NCBI GenBank assembly: GCA_944325735.1
Contig: CALVBI010000002.1
Span: 434,001-498,000, forward strand
Origin: Candidatus Gastranaerophilales bacterium
GTDB taxonomy: Bacteria > Cyanobacteriota > Vampirovibrionia > Gastranaerophilales > Gastranaerophilaceae
DNA length: 64,000 nt
Direction: 5' to 3'
The position numbers were made by a program, and so were the translations under genes. A model generated the notes under the pieces. The model ran no database searches, was not told the DNA's origin, and saw only the letters and a program-made list of their open reading frames with translations. Shown piece by piece: positions 17,687 through 26,827 of this stretch; within the stretch, counting starts at the first letter, position 1; every line of letters starts with the position of its first letter.

Positions 17687-17712
17687 GGTCAAGTTAATCT
17701 TTAAACATAATA

Positions 17713-17749
17713 AAAATCTCTTGATTTGATTAAATCAAGAGATTTTTTA
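17713..17749. terminator. Intrinsic terminator between convergent genes
   Basis: AAATCTCTTGATTT-gatt-AAATCAAGAGATTT is a perfect 14-bp stem with A and T runs on either side. It ends the plsC pair on the plus strand and can also serve the convergent gene at 17775. Confidence 0.85.
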
Positions 17750-17774
17750 TATATAGAAGAAAGAAATTATTTGA

Positions 17775-18950
17775 TTAAGCTGCTTGAGCCGGAGCTTCTT
17801 GAGGTTTTGCAGCTGTTTGAGTTTGTTCAGCAGCTGGTAATTGTTCTAATTTCGTTAGGGCTGCTGTTGCTGCTTCCTGAACATTTTTATCTTGGTCGTT
17901 CTTAGCGATTGTGAATAAAGTTGTCAGGTCTTGTTTATATGCTGGTTGTTGAATATAGCTTAATGCTTCGATTGCTGAAGTTCTAACCATTGGGTTAGGG
18001 TTGTTCTTTAATTGTTCAACAATTGTAACTGCGCCAGGTAATTCAGTTAGAGGTACTGTAGAACCTGTTAATTTAGCTACTTCATCACCATATAGTTTTT
18101 GCATTATTGAAGATGTGAACATTGCGTAGCTTTTATTTCTTTCAGATTGTTCCATAGGAGTGATTGTTGTTGCTAATTTTTTGTCAGCATCTGAAAGTTG
18201 TTCACCTTTCATTAATTTTTGTCTTGCTGCGATTTGTTCAGCTGTAGGACCTGCTAATTTGCTAGAATCATTATTTACAATTGTATTTAATGCATTTACA
18301 ATTTTTTCATCTAATAATTCTGTAGCTTTTTGAGGTTCATCTTTTACCATGTTTGCAATTTCTTCCATTGCGTTTGCTTGAACTTCAAAATCAGGGTTTG
18401 TTAATTTAGCAATGAAAGAGTTTAAATCAACTTGTGGTGCCATTGGAACAGGTTGTTCTATTTCAACTTTAGGTGCTTCTGCAGTTTTTTGTTCTGCTTT
18501 AGGAGCTTCTGCAGGTTGAGTTACAACTGGAGCAGGAGCATTATAATTTTGTTGAATTACTTGTTGAGGAACAACTTGTTGAGCTACTGCTGGTTCAATT
18601 GCTTGAGTTTGAGGTGCAGGAGCTACTGTTTGAGCTTGTACAGGAGCTTGTGGTTGTTGTGCTACTGGACAAGGTGGGCAGACAATTTGTTGTTGAGGAG
18701 GCATGTAATAAGGTTGTGCCTGTGTCTGCGGATAATCATATAATTGAGCTTGTGGGTATGTGTAATATGGCATTGTAGGTGCTGCATATTGAGGAACATT
18801 CATTGCAACTTGACCAACACCCGGTGCGCTCACTGAAGGATTGTGTACGTCAATCTTTACTGCATTGTAATTAGGTGCAGGTAATGGTTGTGTCATGTAC
18901 TGCATTTGGGGTTGCATGTAAGGATTTACTAAATTTGGAGCTTGAATCAT
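17775..18950 (-). CDS. Pro/Gln-rich protein with HEAT-like repeats
   Basis: 391 aa, not recognised as a named family. Residues 1-165 are low complexity, rich in Pro, Gln, Tyr and Ala (runs such as YPQAQLYDYPQTQAQPYYMP). Residues about 170-375 are helical with HEAT-like repeats: LTNPDFEVQANAMEEIANMV, LKNNPNPMVRTSAIEALSYI and DQDKNVQEAATAALTKLEQL share a spacing of conserved Asn/Pro, Val and Ala. No signal peptide. HEAT repeats mediate protein binding, so a scaffold role is inferred. AAGGAAGAAAT lies before the ATG. Confidence 0.7.
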   Translation of the reverse strand: MIQAPNLVNPYMQPQMQYMTQPLPAPNYNAVKIDVHNPSVSAPGVGQVAMNVPQYAAPTMPYYTYPQAQLYDYPQTQAQPYYMPPQQQIVCPPCPVAQQPQAPVQAQTVAPAPQTQAIEPAVAQQVVPQQVIQQNYNAPAPVVTQPAEAPKAEQKTAEAPKVEIEQPVPMAPQVDLNSFIAKLTNPDFEVQANAMEEIANMVKDEPQKATELLDEKIVNALNTIVNNDSSKLAGPTAEQIAARQKLMKGEQLSDADKKLATTITPMEQSERNKSYAMFTSSIMQKLYGDEVAKLTGSTVPLTELPGAVTIVEQLKNNPNPMVRTSAIEALSYIQQPAYKQDLTTLFTIAKNDQDKNVQEAATAALTKLEQLPAAEQTQTAAKPQEAPAQAA

Positions 18951-19100
18951 TTAATTTCTTCCTTTCGATAAAATATCTTCCATATTTTTATTCTACTGTT
19001 TAAATATCCCTCAAGATATAAAATTGCTAAAATTAGAAAATTTTTTAATAATTCTTAACAAAAACAGCTTAAAATTTACATTTCCCTTAATTTTATATTT

Positions 19101-19110
19101 ATGCTATAAT
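19101..19110 (+). promoter_or_regulatory. Extended -10 element upstream of the transketolase-ftsEX run
   Basis: ATGCTATAAT ends at 19110, 35 bp before the ATG at 19146. TGC plus TATAAT matches the extended -10 class; the -35 region is weak. Confidence 0.45.
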
Positions 19111-19145
19111 ATAGATGTAACACAGATGAGTGGGATGTATATTAT

Positions 19146-20120
19146 ATGATAATAGATAAGAATAATAGAAAATCTATTAGGTCTGTATTTGGTAAAACTT
19201 TAGCAGAGTTAGGTAAATCTAACCAAAATATTGTAGTTTTAGATGCTGATTTGTCATGCTCTACTCAAACTCAAATTTTTGCGAAAGAATTTCCTGAAAG
19301 ATTTTTTAATTGTGGAATTGCAGAGCAAGATATGATTACAACAGCAGTTGGTTTGGCTTCTGTTGGTAAAATTCCTTTTGCAGCAAGCTTTGCAATGTTT
19401 GTGACAGGTAGAACATATGACCAAATTAGAAATTCTGTATGTTATCCAGAATTTAATGTAAAAATTGTTGGTACTCATGGCGGTGTTACAGTTGGTGAAG
19501 ATGGTGCAAGCCATCAAGCTTTAGAAGATATTTCTTTAATGCGTGGTATTCCTAATATGTCTGTAATTGTACCTGCAGATTGTAGAGAATGTGAGCAGGT
19601 TATAAAATTTGCAGCTGAAAATTATGGACCTATGTACATTAGGATTCCAAGAACTAATGTATGTGATATTTTTGACGAAAATTATGAATTTGATTTTTGT
19701 AAGGCAAAAGTATTAGAAGATGGTACGGATGTTACTATTATTACTAACGGTGAAACTTTAGCAGAAGTGATTGAAGCATGTGAAAATTTGAAAAAATCAG
19801 GATATTCTGCTCAAATTATTCATGTACCAGTTGTAAAACCTCTTGATGGTGCTACTATTATTGAAAATGTTAAGAAAACAAGATTTGTAATGACTGTTGA
19901 AAATCATTCTATTACTGGCGGTTTAGGAAGTGCTATTTGCGAATTACTTGCGGAATATTATCCTTTACCTGTTCATAGAATAGGTGTAAATGATAATTTT
20001 GGACAAAGTGGTAAATGGGATTTTCTACTTGATTATTATGGTTTGAGTTCAGAAAAATTAACTATCACAATAAAAAAATATATTGATAAATATCGTCTTA
20101 TTCAGTCTTCAAAATTTTAA
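19146..20120 (+). CDS. Transketolase, C-terminal subunit (split transketolase)
   Basis: 324 aa, matching the separate C-terminal half found in many bacteria. It has the pyrimidine-binding domain with the catalytic Glu in FNCGIAEQDM, GTHGGVTVGEDGASHQA, and a C-terminal transketolase domain with VTVENHSITGGLGSA. Transketolase moves two-carbon units in the pentose phosphate pathway and needs an N-terminal TPP-diphosphate-binding half. That half is not adjacent and not in this window: the upstream neighbour is an unrelated minus-strand gene. First gene of a plus-strand run through 23555. Confidence 0.9.
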   Translation: MIIDKNNRKSIRSVFGKTLAELGKSNQNIVVLDADLSCSTQTQIFAKEFPERFFNCGIAEQDMITTAVGLASVGKIPFAASFAMFVTGRTYDQIRNSVCYPEFNVKIVGTHGGVTVGEDGASHQALEDISLMRGIPNMSVIVPADCRECEQVIKFAAENYGPMYIRIPRTNVCDIFDENYEFDFCKAKVLEDGTDVTIITNGETLAEVIEACENLKKSGYSAQIIHVPVVKPLDGATIIENVKKTRFVMTVENHSITGGLGSAICELLAEYYPLPVHRIGVNDNFGQSGKWDFLLDYYGLSSEKLTITIKKYIDKYRLIQSSKF

Positions 20121-20170
20121 TTAAGTCCAAAGTATTGAAATACATAGGATGAAAAAGATAAGGAAAAATT

Positions 20171-20848
20171 ATGATTCAATTTAGATCAGTTACAAAAAAA
20201 TATAAAAATGATCATTATGCTTTGAAAAATATTAATTTAGATATTCTTTCAGGTGAATTTGTATTTATTGTAGGAGCTTCAGGTGCTGGTAAATCTACAT
20301 TGATGAAGCTTTTATATAATGAAGAACGTCCAACTAGCGGAACAGTAACTATTGGTGGTATTAATATTGCAAATCTTTCAAATGACAAAGTTCCAAATTT
20401 GAGAAGATGTATGGGAATTGTTTTTCAAGATTATAAATTACTACAAAATATGAGTGTATATGATAATGTAGCATATGTTATCAGAACTTTAGGTATTAGT
20501 TCAAAAGAAATTAATGCTCGAGTTTCAGGAGCATTAAAAATTGTAGGTTTATATGATAAAATGAACGCTACTCCTTCTGAATTGTCAGGTGGAGAACAGC
20601 AAAGAGTAGGTATTGCTCGTGCAATTGTAAATGGTCCACCTTTATTAATTGCAGATGAACCTACAGGAAACTTGGATCCTAAAAATTCAATGGAAATTAT
20701 GCAAATTTTGGATCAAATCAATCAACGTGGAATTACAGTTATTGTATCTACTCATGACAATGCAATGGTAGATTATTTTAGAAAAAGAGTTATTACTCTT
20801 GATAAAGGTGAAATTGTAAGGGATATACAAGCAGGTACATATGAATAG
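20171..20848 (+). CDS. ftsE: Cell division ATP-binding protein FtsE
   Basis: 225 aa ABC ATPase. Walker A is GASGAGKST, the Q-loop is VFQDYKLL, the signature is LSGGEQQRVGIARA, and Walker B is LLIADEPTGNLDP. FtsE pairs with FtsX to regulate cell-wall hydrolases at the division site. It overlaps ftsX by 8 bp, the usual ftsEX arrangement. Confidence 0.95.
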   Translation: MIQFRSVTKKYKNDHYALKNINLDILSGEFVFIVGASGAGKSTLMKLLYNEERPTSGTVTIGGINIANLSNDKVPNLRRCMGIVFQDYKLLQNMSVYDNVAYVIRTLGISSKEINARVSGALKIVGLYDKMNATPSELSGGEQQRVGIARAIVNGPPLLIADEPTGNLDPKNSMEIMQILDQINQRGITVIVSTHDNAMVDYFRKRVITLDKGEIVRDIQAGTYE

Positions 20849-21749
20849 TTCAAAAACTAAAATAAAAAAACAGGTAAAAAAGCATATTCCAAAGGATTGG
20901 TTATGCGAATTAAGAATATTATATCGTTTAACAAAACAGACAGTTCATGATATCCATAGAACGGGTATTGTTAATTTAGTAATTATTACTACTATGGCTG
21001 CTATTTTAACAATATTTGGGTCATTTTTTAGATCTGCCTTATCAATTTCATCTTTTGCGCATGAATTAGGTAATGTTTTGGAAATTTCTGTTTATTTAAA
21101 AGAAAATTCTGATGCAAATGTTGTTAAAAATAGAATAAAAGAATTTCAACATGTTGAAAATGTAACAATAATTCCAAAGGCTTCTTCTTGGGCAAATTTA
21201 AAACGAGAAATGGATTTGCCTGATATTGAAAATCCTTTGCCTGACACATTACATGTAAAGGTTGATAAGCCAGAAAATATTGAAGAAGTATTCAAAAATG
21301 TTAAACAGCTAAAATCTGTTGAGGATATGAGTTATGCTCAAGACTTGGCTAAAAAAATAGAAGCGTTAAATAAAATAGTTAATATGATTACTGTATTTGT
21401 AGTAATCATAATGGGTATTTTAACAATAACTATTATAAATAATACAATTCAGTTAGTAATTCAATCAAGAAAAGAAGAGATTGAAATTATGCGATTAATG
21501 GGTGTTTCTAACTGGTATATCCGATTCCCATTAATTATGCAAGGTGCTTTTTATGGTTTTTCTGGAGCTGTAATAGCGCTGTTACCATTGAATTTTGTGC
21601 AGAATGGTCTTAATCATATGCATCAGTTCTTTATGGTACCGACACCTTTGCATGCTCAAAATTTTGTAATTGCAGTAATGTTTACTATGGCAATCTTGTT
21701 TGGTGCAGGTGGTAGTTTCCTTTGTATCAAGAAACATTTACAGGTTTAA
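20841..21749 (+). CDS. ftsX: Cell division protein FtsX
   Basis: 302 aa with four membrane segments: one at about 48-68, then three at about 182-205, 230-252 and 272-295. The extracytoplasmic domain between the first two carries LEISVYLKEN and LPDTLHVKV, as in FtsX. Its N-terminal cytoplasmic part is Lys-rich. It acts with FtsE; no adjacent murein hydrolase gene is present. The downstream gene starts 5 bp after the stop. Confidence 0.93.
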   Translation: MNSSKTKIKKQVKKHIPKDWLCELRILYRLTKQTVHDIHRTGIVNLVIITTMAAILTIFGSFFRSALSISSFAHELGNVLEISVYLKENSDANVVKNRIKEFQHVENVTIIPKASSWANLKREMDLPDIENPLPDTLHVKVDKPENIEEVFKNVKQLKSVEDMSYAQDLAKKIEALNKIVNMITVFVVIIMGILTITIINNTIQLVIQSRKEEIEIMRLMGVSNWYIRFPLIMQGAFYGFSGAVIALLPLNFVQNGLNHMHQFFMVPTPLHAQNFVIAVMFTMAILFGAGGSFLCIKKHLQV

Positions 21750-21753
21750 TTAA

Positions 21754-22989
21754 ATGAATGATAAGAATAGCATACTTTTAATTTCAGATGACGTTAATTT
21801 GTCTAAAGTAATAGAGTCAAAGTTATTATTTTTGCGAGCAAATGATTCTATTGTAGTATCTGAGTATAAGGATGCAATTTCAAGTTTAAAATATTCTAGT
21901 GCTGATATTGTATTAATACATGAAAATATTTCACAGCAGGCAACTCTTGATTTAATAAAAAAAGTTCGAGAGTTTGGAAATATTTGTATTATTTTATTGG
22001 TTAATAATTACGATAAAGATATGATTTTAGCATCTTATGATGCTGGTATTGATGATTTTACTTTTGCTACTGCTGAAGATTTTGAACTTGTAATCAGGAC
22101 TGTTAATAATATAAAACATAATTCTATTAAGTTACAAGCTATGCGAAATCAAAAATTATTAGAGCAGTTAAATGTGATTGATGAATTGACTGGTTTATAT
22201 AATTATAACTATTCAAAGCAAGTGATTGAAAATTATATTGACGATAATTTGTTAGATGACGGAATTTTCCTTGCAATAGCTCCTTCTGAGAATAGTAAGG
22301 TTAAATTTTCTATAGAGAAGATGGCTCAAGCAATTTTGTCATCAATTAGAGTTGACGATACTGCAACTCTTGGCAGAGGAGCAAAATTTTATATACTCTT
22401 GCCTAAAACATCTGTTAATGGCGCAATTGTTGTTTTAAATAAAATAAAAGAAAATTATGGTGATAATTTTGAGATATGTGCAGGTATTTCAAGTATTTCT
22501 CATAAATCTTTTGATGAAATGGAACATGATGTTTTACAAGCATTATCTGATGCTATAGCAACTAATGCAGAATATGTTTTGGCTGAAGAAAAAGAGACAG
22601 ATACTCTTGATGATTGGCTTGTTACAGAAGCTGATGAGCCTAAAAATTATAAGATATTCAGACAAATTTTTAATAAAAAAATGGAAAAAGTTATAGCTCC
22701 TGTATTTTTTAGATTACAAAAAGCTTGGGAAGAAAAGCTTTTTGATACTCAAATTGAGCAATTTACTGACAATGAGCAATGTGTTTTCCATTTGAAAAAC
22801 AAAAAACAAGATAGTATTTTACGTATAGTTTACCCAGGTTTTGCTAAAATTGTTATATATATTAACCATGAAGGGCTTGATAGTCCTGAAAATAAAGAAA
22901 TTCAACTATCATTAACTAAAATAAGTCAAAAAGAACTAATTACGATAGTGGAAGATTTTATAAAAGATTTTAAATACACATCAGCTTAA
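21754..22989 (+). CDS. Degenerate receiver-GGDEF protein
   Basis: 411 aa. Residues 1-125 have the receiver fold pattern (ILLISDDVNLSKVIESKLL, then ADIVLIHENIS), but the phosphoacceptor position appears to be His rather than Asp. Residues 145-275 resemble a GGDEF domain (VIDELTGLYNYNYSKQ), yet the active-site loop reads GRGAKF instead of GGDEF, so no cyclase activity is expected. A further C-terminal domain (about 300-410) is unrecognised. It probably acts by protein or nucleotide binding. Coupled closely to ftsEX, which suggests a link to division or wall control. Confidence 0.75.
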   Translation: MNDKNSILLISDDVNLSKVIESKLLFLRANDSIVVSEYKDAISSLKYSSADIVLIHENISQQATLDLIKKVREFGNICIILLVNNYDKDMILASYDAGIDDFTFATAEDFELVIRTVNNIKHNSIKLQAMRNQKLLEQLNVIDELTGLYNYNYSKQVIENYIDDNLLDDGIFLAIAPSENSKVKFSIEKMAQAILSSIRVDDTATLGRGAKFYILLPKTSVNGAIVVLNKIKENYGDNFEICAGISSISHKSFDEMEHDVLQALSDAIATNAEYVLAEEKETDTLDDWLVTEADEPKNYKIFRQIFNKKMEKVIAPVFFRLQKAWEEKLFDTQIEQFTDNEQCVFHLKNKKQDSILRIVYPGFAKIVIYINHEGLDSPENKEIQLSLTKISQKELITIVEDFIKDFKYTSA

Positions 22990-23009
22990 TAAATAGTAAA
23001 GGAGATTAA

Positions 23010-23555
23010 ATGAATACATTATCCGCAGAAAATAGTTTGGTATTAATAATTGATATCCAAGAGAGATTAGTTGCCGCATTGAATAAAGATATTATTGTAG
23101 AAAATGCTGTTAAAGTTGCTAGTGCTGCTAAATCTTTAGATATTCCTGTGTTATTAACAGAACAATACCCAAAAGGTTTAGGGCATACAGTTCCGCAATT
23201 ATCAGAAGCGTTGCCAGAAAACAGTGAAGTTGTTGAAAAAACATATTTTAATGCGTTATTAGAAGATGGAATGCTTGAAAAAATTAAGTCGTATGGTAAG
23301 AAACAAATTGTAATCTTTGGTATAGAAACTCATATTTGTGTGCATCAAACTGCTTCAGCTCTTGTAGAAGAGGGTTTTGATGTATATGTAATTAAAGATG
23401 CTTGTGCAAGTAGAGCAAAATATGAATTTAAACAAGGTATTGATGCTATGGTTGCAAATGGTGTTAAAATTTCTTGTGTTGAAATAGCTCTGTTTGAATG
23501 GCTTAAAGGAGCTAAAAATCCGAAGTTTAAAGAGGTTCAAGCTTTAATTAAATAG
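23010..23555 (+). CDS. Isochorismatase-family cysteine hydrolase
   Basis: 181 aa. The catalytic triad of the family is visible: Asp15 in LIIDIQERL, Lys77 in VVEKTYF, and Cys110 in GIETHICVHQTA. The family hydrolyses amides or vinyl ethers, for example nicotinamide or isochorismate. Substrate is not predictable. It has AAAGGAGATT before the ATG and its end overlaps the convergent ribF by 8 bp. Confidence 0.85.
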   Translation: MNTLSAENSLVLIIDIQERLVAALNKDIIVENAVKVASAAKSLDIPVLLTEQYPKGLGHTVPQLSEALPENSEVVEKTYFNALLEDGMLEKIKSYGKKQIVIFGIETHICVHQTASALVEEGFDVYVIKDACASRAKYEFKQGIDAMVANGVKISCVEIALFEWLKGAKNPKFKEVQALIK

Positions 23556-24426
23556 ATTTTAAATCTAAATTAATTTGTTGTTTTAACGCATCGAGAGAAG
23601 GAAATTTTTTCTCGGTGCGTATCATTTTATTGAAATTAATGTTTATAATTTCTCCATATATATCTTTATCAAAATTCAGGATGTGTACTTCTAAAACAGC
23701 ATTAGATCCATTAATAGTTGGTCTTATGCCAAAATTTGCAATCCCTTTTCCATATGTTGTGTCTACTGAGTAGACTCCATATGGAAGCTCTATTAGTTCT
23801 GGCGGATATACTAGATTTGCTGTGCGAAAACCTATTGTTCTTCCTATTTGATTTCCTTTGACAACTTCGCCTTCAATTGAAAAGTTTTGCCCAAGCATAA
23901 GATTTGCTTTTTCAATTTCTCCTTTATTTAATAATTTTCGTATTTCAGTGCTACTAATTATTTCTTTGTTTATTTTTTGAGGAGAAATTTTAAAGTATTT
24001 ATAATTATATGTTTTAGTTTGTTCTTCTAAATAGTCAACATTTCCTGATTTATTTTTTCCAAAATTGTGATTCCACCCTGTAGATATTGATATTGGGTGA
24101 AAGTAATTTATTAATATATTATTTAAGTATTCTTGTGCTGTTAGGAGTGCAAAATCTTCAAAATTTAGCTCATATAGGTAATCAATTCCTAAAGATGCAA
24201 TTCTTTTTTCTCGTTCTTTTCTTGTAAGAATATATTTCGGACAAACTCCTTTGAAATAGCAGTATGGGTGGTCTGAAAAAGTTATTACTGCAGATTTTGT
24301 ATTATTTTTTTTTGCAAAATCAACAGCACTTTTTATTACTGCTCTGTGTCCAATATGTACTCCGTCAAAATATCCCAGAGCTATTGCAAGCTTATGTTTA
24401 TGATTTAATTCATAGAATATTTGCAT
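23548..24426 (-). CDS. ribF: Bifunctional riboflavin kinase / FAD synthetase
   Basis: 292 aa. The N-terminal FAD synthetase domain shows LGYFDGVHIGHRAVI (nucleotidyltransferase HxGH). The C-terminal riboflavin kinase domain shows GNQIGRTIGFRTANLVYP, corresponding to the G-x-P-T-A-N motif with Arg in place of Pro, and LEVHILNFDKDIYG. It converts riboflavin to FMN and FAD. Separated from aspS by a terminator, so probably transcribed on its own. Confidence 0.92.
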   Translation of the reverse strand: MQIFYELNHKHKLAIALGYFDGVHIGHRAVIKSAVDFAKKNNTKSAVITFSDHPYCYFKGVCPKYILTRKEREKRIASLGIDYLYELNFEDFALLTAQEYLNNILINYFHPISISTGWNHNFGKNKSGNVDYLEEQTKTYNYKYFKISPQKINKEIISSTEIRKLLNKGEIEKANLMLGQNFSIEGEVVKGNQIGRTIGFRTANLVYPPELIELPYGVYSVDTTYGKGIANFGIRPTINGSNAVLEVHILNFDKDIYGEIININFNKMIRTEKKFPSLDALKQQINLDLKSI

Positions 24427-24441
24427 AATTTTATTATATAA

Positions 24442-24483
24442 TAAAAAGAGTCTTTGATTTCAAATTATCAAAGACTCTTTTTA
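24442..24483 (-). terminator. Intrinsic terminator after aspS
   Basis: AAAAAGAGTCTTTGAT and ATCAAAGACTCTTTTT form a 16-bp stem around an 8-nt loop. On the minus strand it follows aspS by about 20 bp. Confidence 0.85.
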
Positions 24484-24502
24484 ATTGATTTAATTATATT
24501 TA

Positions 24503-26281
24503 TTATGCTTTATGAGCAGTGCTTTTTAAATGCAATTCTCTTAGTTGTTGTAAAGAAGCTTCACCAGGAGCATCACTCATAAGGTCTTTTGCTCCGGAGT
24601 TTTTAGGGAATGCTATTACGTCACGAATACTATCTGTTCTGCATAATAATGCAACTAATCTGTCTAGACCAATTGCTAATCCAGCATGTGGTGGTGTACC
24701 GTATTGTAATGCATTTACCATGAATCCAAATTTTTCTTTTGCTTCATCTTCTGTTAGACCTAATGCTTTAAATATTGCACTTTGAACTTCTGATGAGTGG
24801 ATTCTTACAGATCCGCCACCTAATTCTGTCCCGTTGTATACGATATCATAAGCGATTGATTTTACATTACCTAAATCTCCTGCTTTTAGTTTGTCTAAAT
24901 CTTCGATACATGGAGATGTGAATGGGTGGTGCATTGCCATGAATCTACCTTCTTCGTCAGACCATTCAAACATAGGGAAGTCTACAACCCATAATAGATT
25001 GTGTTTGCTTTCATCGATTAAGTCTAATCTTTTTCCGAAGTATAGTCTTAATCTTCCCATAATGTCATATACAAGTTTTGGTTTGTCTGCTACGAAGAAT
25101 ATGATATCACCAGCTTGAGCTTGAGCTCTTTCTTGAATTTGTTTAGCTTGTTCTTCTGTCACGAATTTCAATACAGGAGATTTAGCTGTTCCATCTTCGT
25201 TGTAAATAATATTAGCAAGAGCTTTTGCTCCAAATGATACAGCTAATTTTGTAATATCATCAATATCTTTTCTAGAGAATTTTGCTCCGCCTGGAATTCT
25301 TATACCACGAACAATACCACCATTTTGAAGAGTATTTTTAACAATTTCAAAATTTGATTCAAGAATAATATCACCGATATCAAATAGTTCTAATCCAAAA
25401 CGTGTATCAGGTTTGTCTGAACCATATCTATCCATAGCTTCTTGCCAAGGCATTTGAATAAATGGAGATTTAACTTCAACGCCTGCTGCTTTGAATGTTT
25501 CAACAATTAAGCCTTCAACGCATTTGATAACGTCTTGTTGTTCAACAAATGACATTTCTAAGTCGATTTGTGTGAATTCTGGCTGTCTGTCTGCACGTAA
25601 GTCTTCATCACGGAAACATTTTGCAATTTGATAATATCTTTCAATACCACCTACCATTAATAATTGTTTAAAAATTTGAGGAGATTGTGGTAATGCGTAG
25701 AATTTTCCTTCTTGAACTCTTGATGGTACTAAATAATCTCTAGCCCCTTCTGGAGTTGTTTTAATTAAAATAGGAGTTTCTACTTCTAAGAAATCTTGAT
25801 TATTTAAATAGCTTCTTGCTGCTTGACAAATTTTGTGGCGTAATGTCAAGTTATGAAGCATACTTTCACGTCTGATATCTAAATATCTGTATTTTAAACG
25901 AACATCTTCAGATACATTTTCATCATCTAAAACAAAAGGTAATGTTTTTGCTTCTGAAAGAATTTCTACAGAGTCTGGGTACATTTCAACTTGGCCTGTA
26001 GCATATTTTTCATTATATGTTTCTTCCGGTCTGCGTGTAACTTTACCTTTTACAGTTATTACGTATTCTGATCTTAATTTTTCAAAAACTTTGTGTACTT
26101 CAGGGTTAATTTGAGGGTTTGCAACTAATTGGAAAAATCCTGTTCTATCTCTTAATTCTACAAATAAAATTCCGCCTAAATCGCGAATAGTTGAAGCCCA
26201 GCCTGATAGGGTAACTTCTTCATTCAAATTGTTTAGATTAAGCTCTCCACAATTATGGTCTTTAAGTTTTGTTTTAATCAT
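24503..26281 (-). CDS. aspS: Aspartyl-tRNA synthetase
   Basis: 592 aa, normal for bacterial AspRS with the GAD insert. It has an N-terminal OB fold (VTLSGWASTIRDLGGILFVE), class II motif 2 (FRDEDLRADRQPEFTQIDLE), the bacterial GAD domain in the middle (about 290-420), and motif 3 (GLAIGLDRLVALL). It charges tRNA-Asp. Whether it also charges tRNA-Asn depends on a GatCAB, not seen here. Confidence 0.97.
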   Translation of the reverse strand: MIKTKLKDHNCGELNLNNLNEEVTLSGWASTIRDLGGILFVELRDRTGFFQLVANPQINPEVHKVFEKLRSEYVITVKGKVTRRPEETYNEKYATGQVEMYPDSVEILSEAKTLPFVLDDENVSEDVRLKYRYLDIRRESMLHNLTLRHKICQAARSYLNNQDFLEVETPILIKTTPEGARDYLVPSRVQEGKFYALPQSPQIFKQLLMVGGIERYYQIAKCFRDEDLRADRQPEFTQIDLEMSFVEQQDVIKCVEGLIVETFKAAGVEVKSPFIQMPWQEAMDRYGSDKPDTRFGLELFDIGDIILESNFEIVKNTLQNGGIVRGIRIPGGAKFSRKDIDDITKLAVSFGAKALANIIYNEDGTAKSPVLKFVTEEQAKQIQERAQAQAGDIIFFVADKPKLVYDIMGRLRLYFGKRLDLIDESKHNLLWVVDFPMFEWSDEEGRFMAMHHPFTSPCIEDLDKLKAGDLGNVKSIAYDIVYNGTELGGGSVRIHSSEVQSAIFKALGLTEDEAKEKFGFMVNALQYGTPPHAGLAIGLDRLVALLCRTDSIRDVIAFPKNSGAKDLMSDAPGEASLQQLRELHLKSTAHKA

Positions 26282-26369
26282 TTCTTCTTCCTTTTCTATT
26301 TTCAGTATAGATTTAATTCCATTTTACCAAAAACATAAAAAAAAGAACAGAAATGTGAAGAATGTTTTA

Positions 26370-26750
26370 TTATCTTCTGCGATTTACACGGCTTTTTGGT
26401 CGTTGAGTAGAAGATTGATTTTCATTTTCTTCTTCATCTTCTTCGTCATAATAGTCTTCATACTCATAATCATCTGGTAGAATTTCTATGATTTGCATTG
26501 TCATAATACAAGATATGTTTACATGTAATTGTGGTGATTTATCGGGTCTAAATGCTAAATTTTTTCTATCTTTAACTTCACAATTTTTCAACGTAATAAA
26601 TTGAAATCCGCCATTTAATATATAAAATAACATATTATCAGGTATTGAGTTACTAAATCTCATATTTTCGGGTAAAAGTAATTCTCCTTCAATATGTTGT
26701 TCATTTGTTGTAATTAGAACTTGCATTCTAGGTAAATCGTTCATCATCAT
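26370..26750 (-). CDS. Small hypothetical protein with acidic tail
   Basis: 126 aa, not recognised. Residues 1-90 look like a compact beta-rich domain (RMQVLITTNEQHIEGELLLP, then LFYILNGGFQFITLKNCEV). Residues 93-112 are strongly acidic (DDYEYEDYYDEEDEEENEN) and the end is Arg-rich. No signal peptide or membrane segment. The start is one of three successive Met codons. It lies between the SPFH-gene terminator and aspS on the same strand. Confidence 0.65.
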   Translation of the reverse strand: MMMNDLPRMQVLITTNEQHIEGELLLPENMRFSNSIPDNMLFYILNGGFQFITLKNCEVKDRKNLAFRPDKSPQLHVNISCIMTMQIIEILPDDYEYEDYYDEEDEEENENQSSTQRPKSRVNRRR

Positions 26751-26776
26751 ACTTCATTTTCCTCATTATCATTGAA

Positions 26777-26816
26777 ATAAGCGGTAGGTATTATTAAAAA
26801 CATCTACCGCTTTATA
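26777..26816 (-). terminator. Possible terminator after the nfeD-SPFH pair
   Basis: AAGCGGTAG and CTACCGCTT form a 9-bp perfect stem with a 15-nt loop. The T run on the minus strand is weak (TTATTTC), so termination strength is uncertain. Confidence 0.5.
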
Positions 26817-26827
26817 ATTTTTGTATT

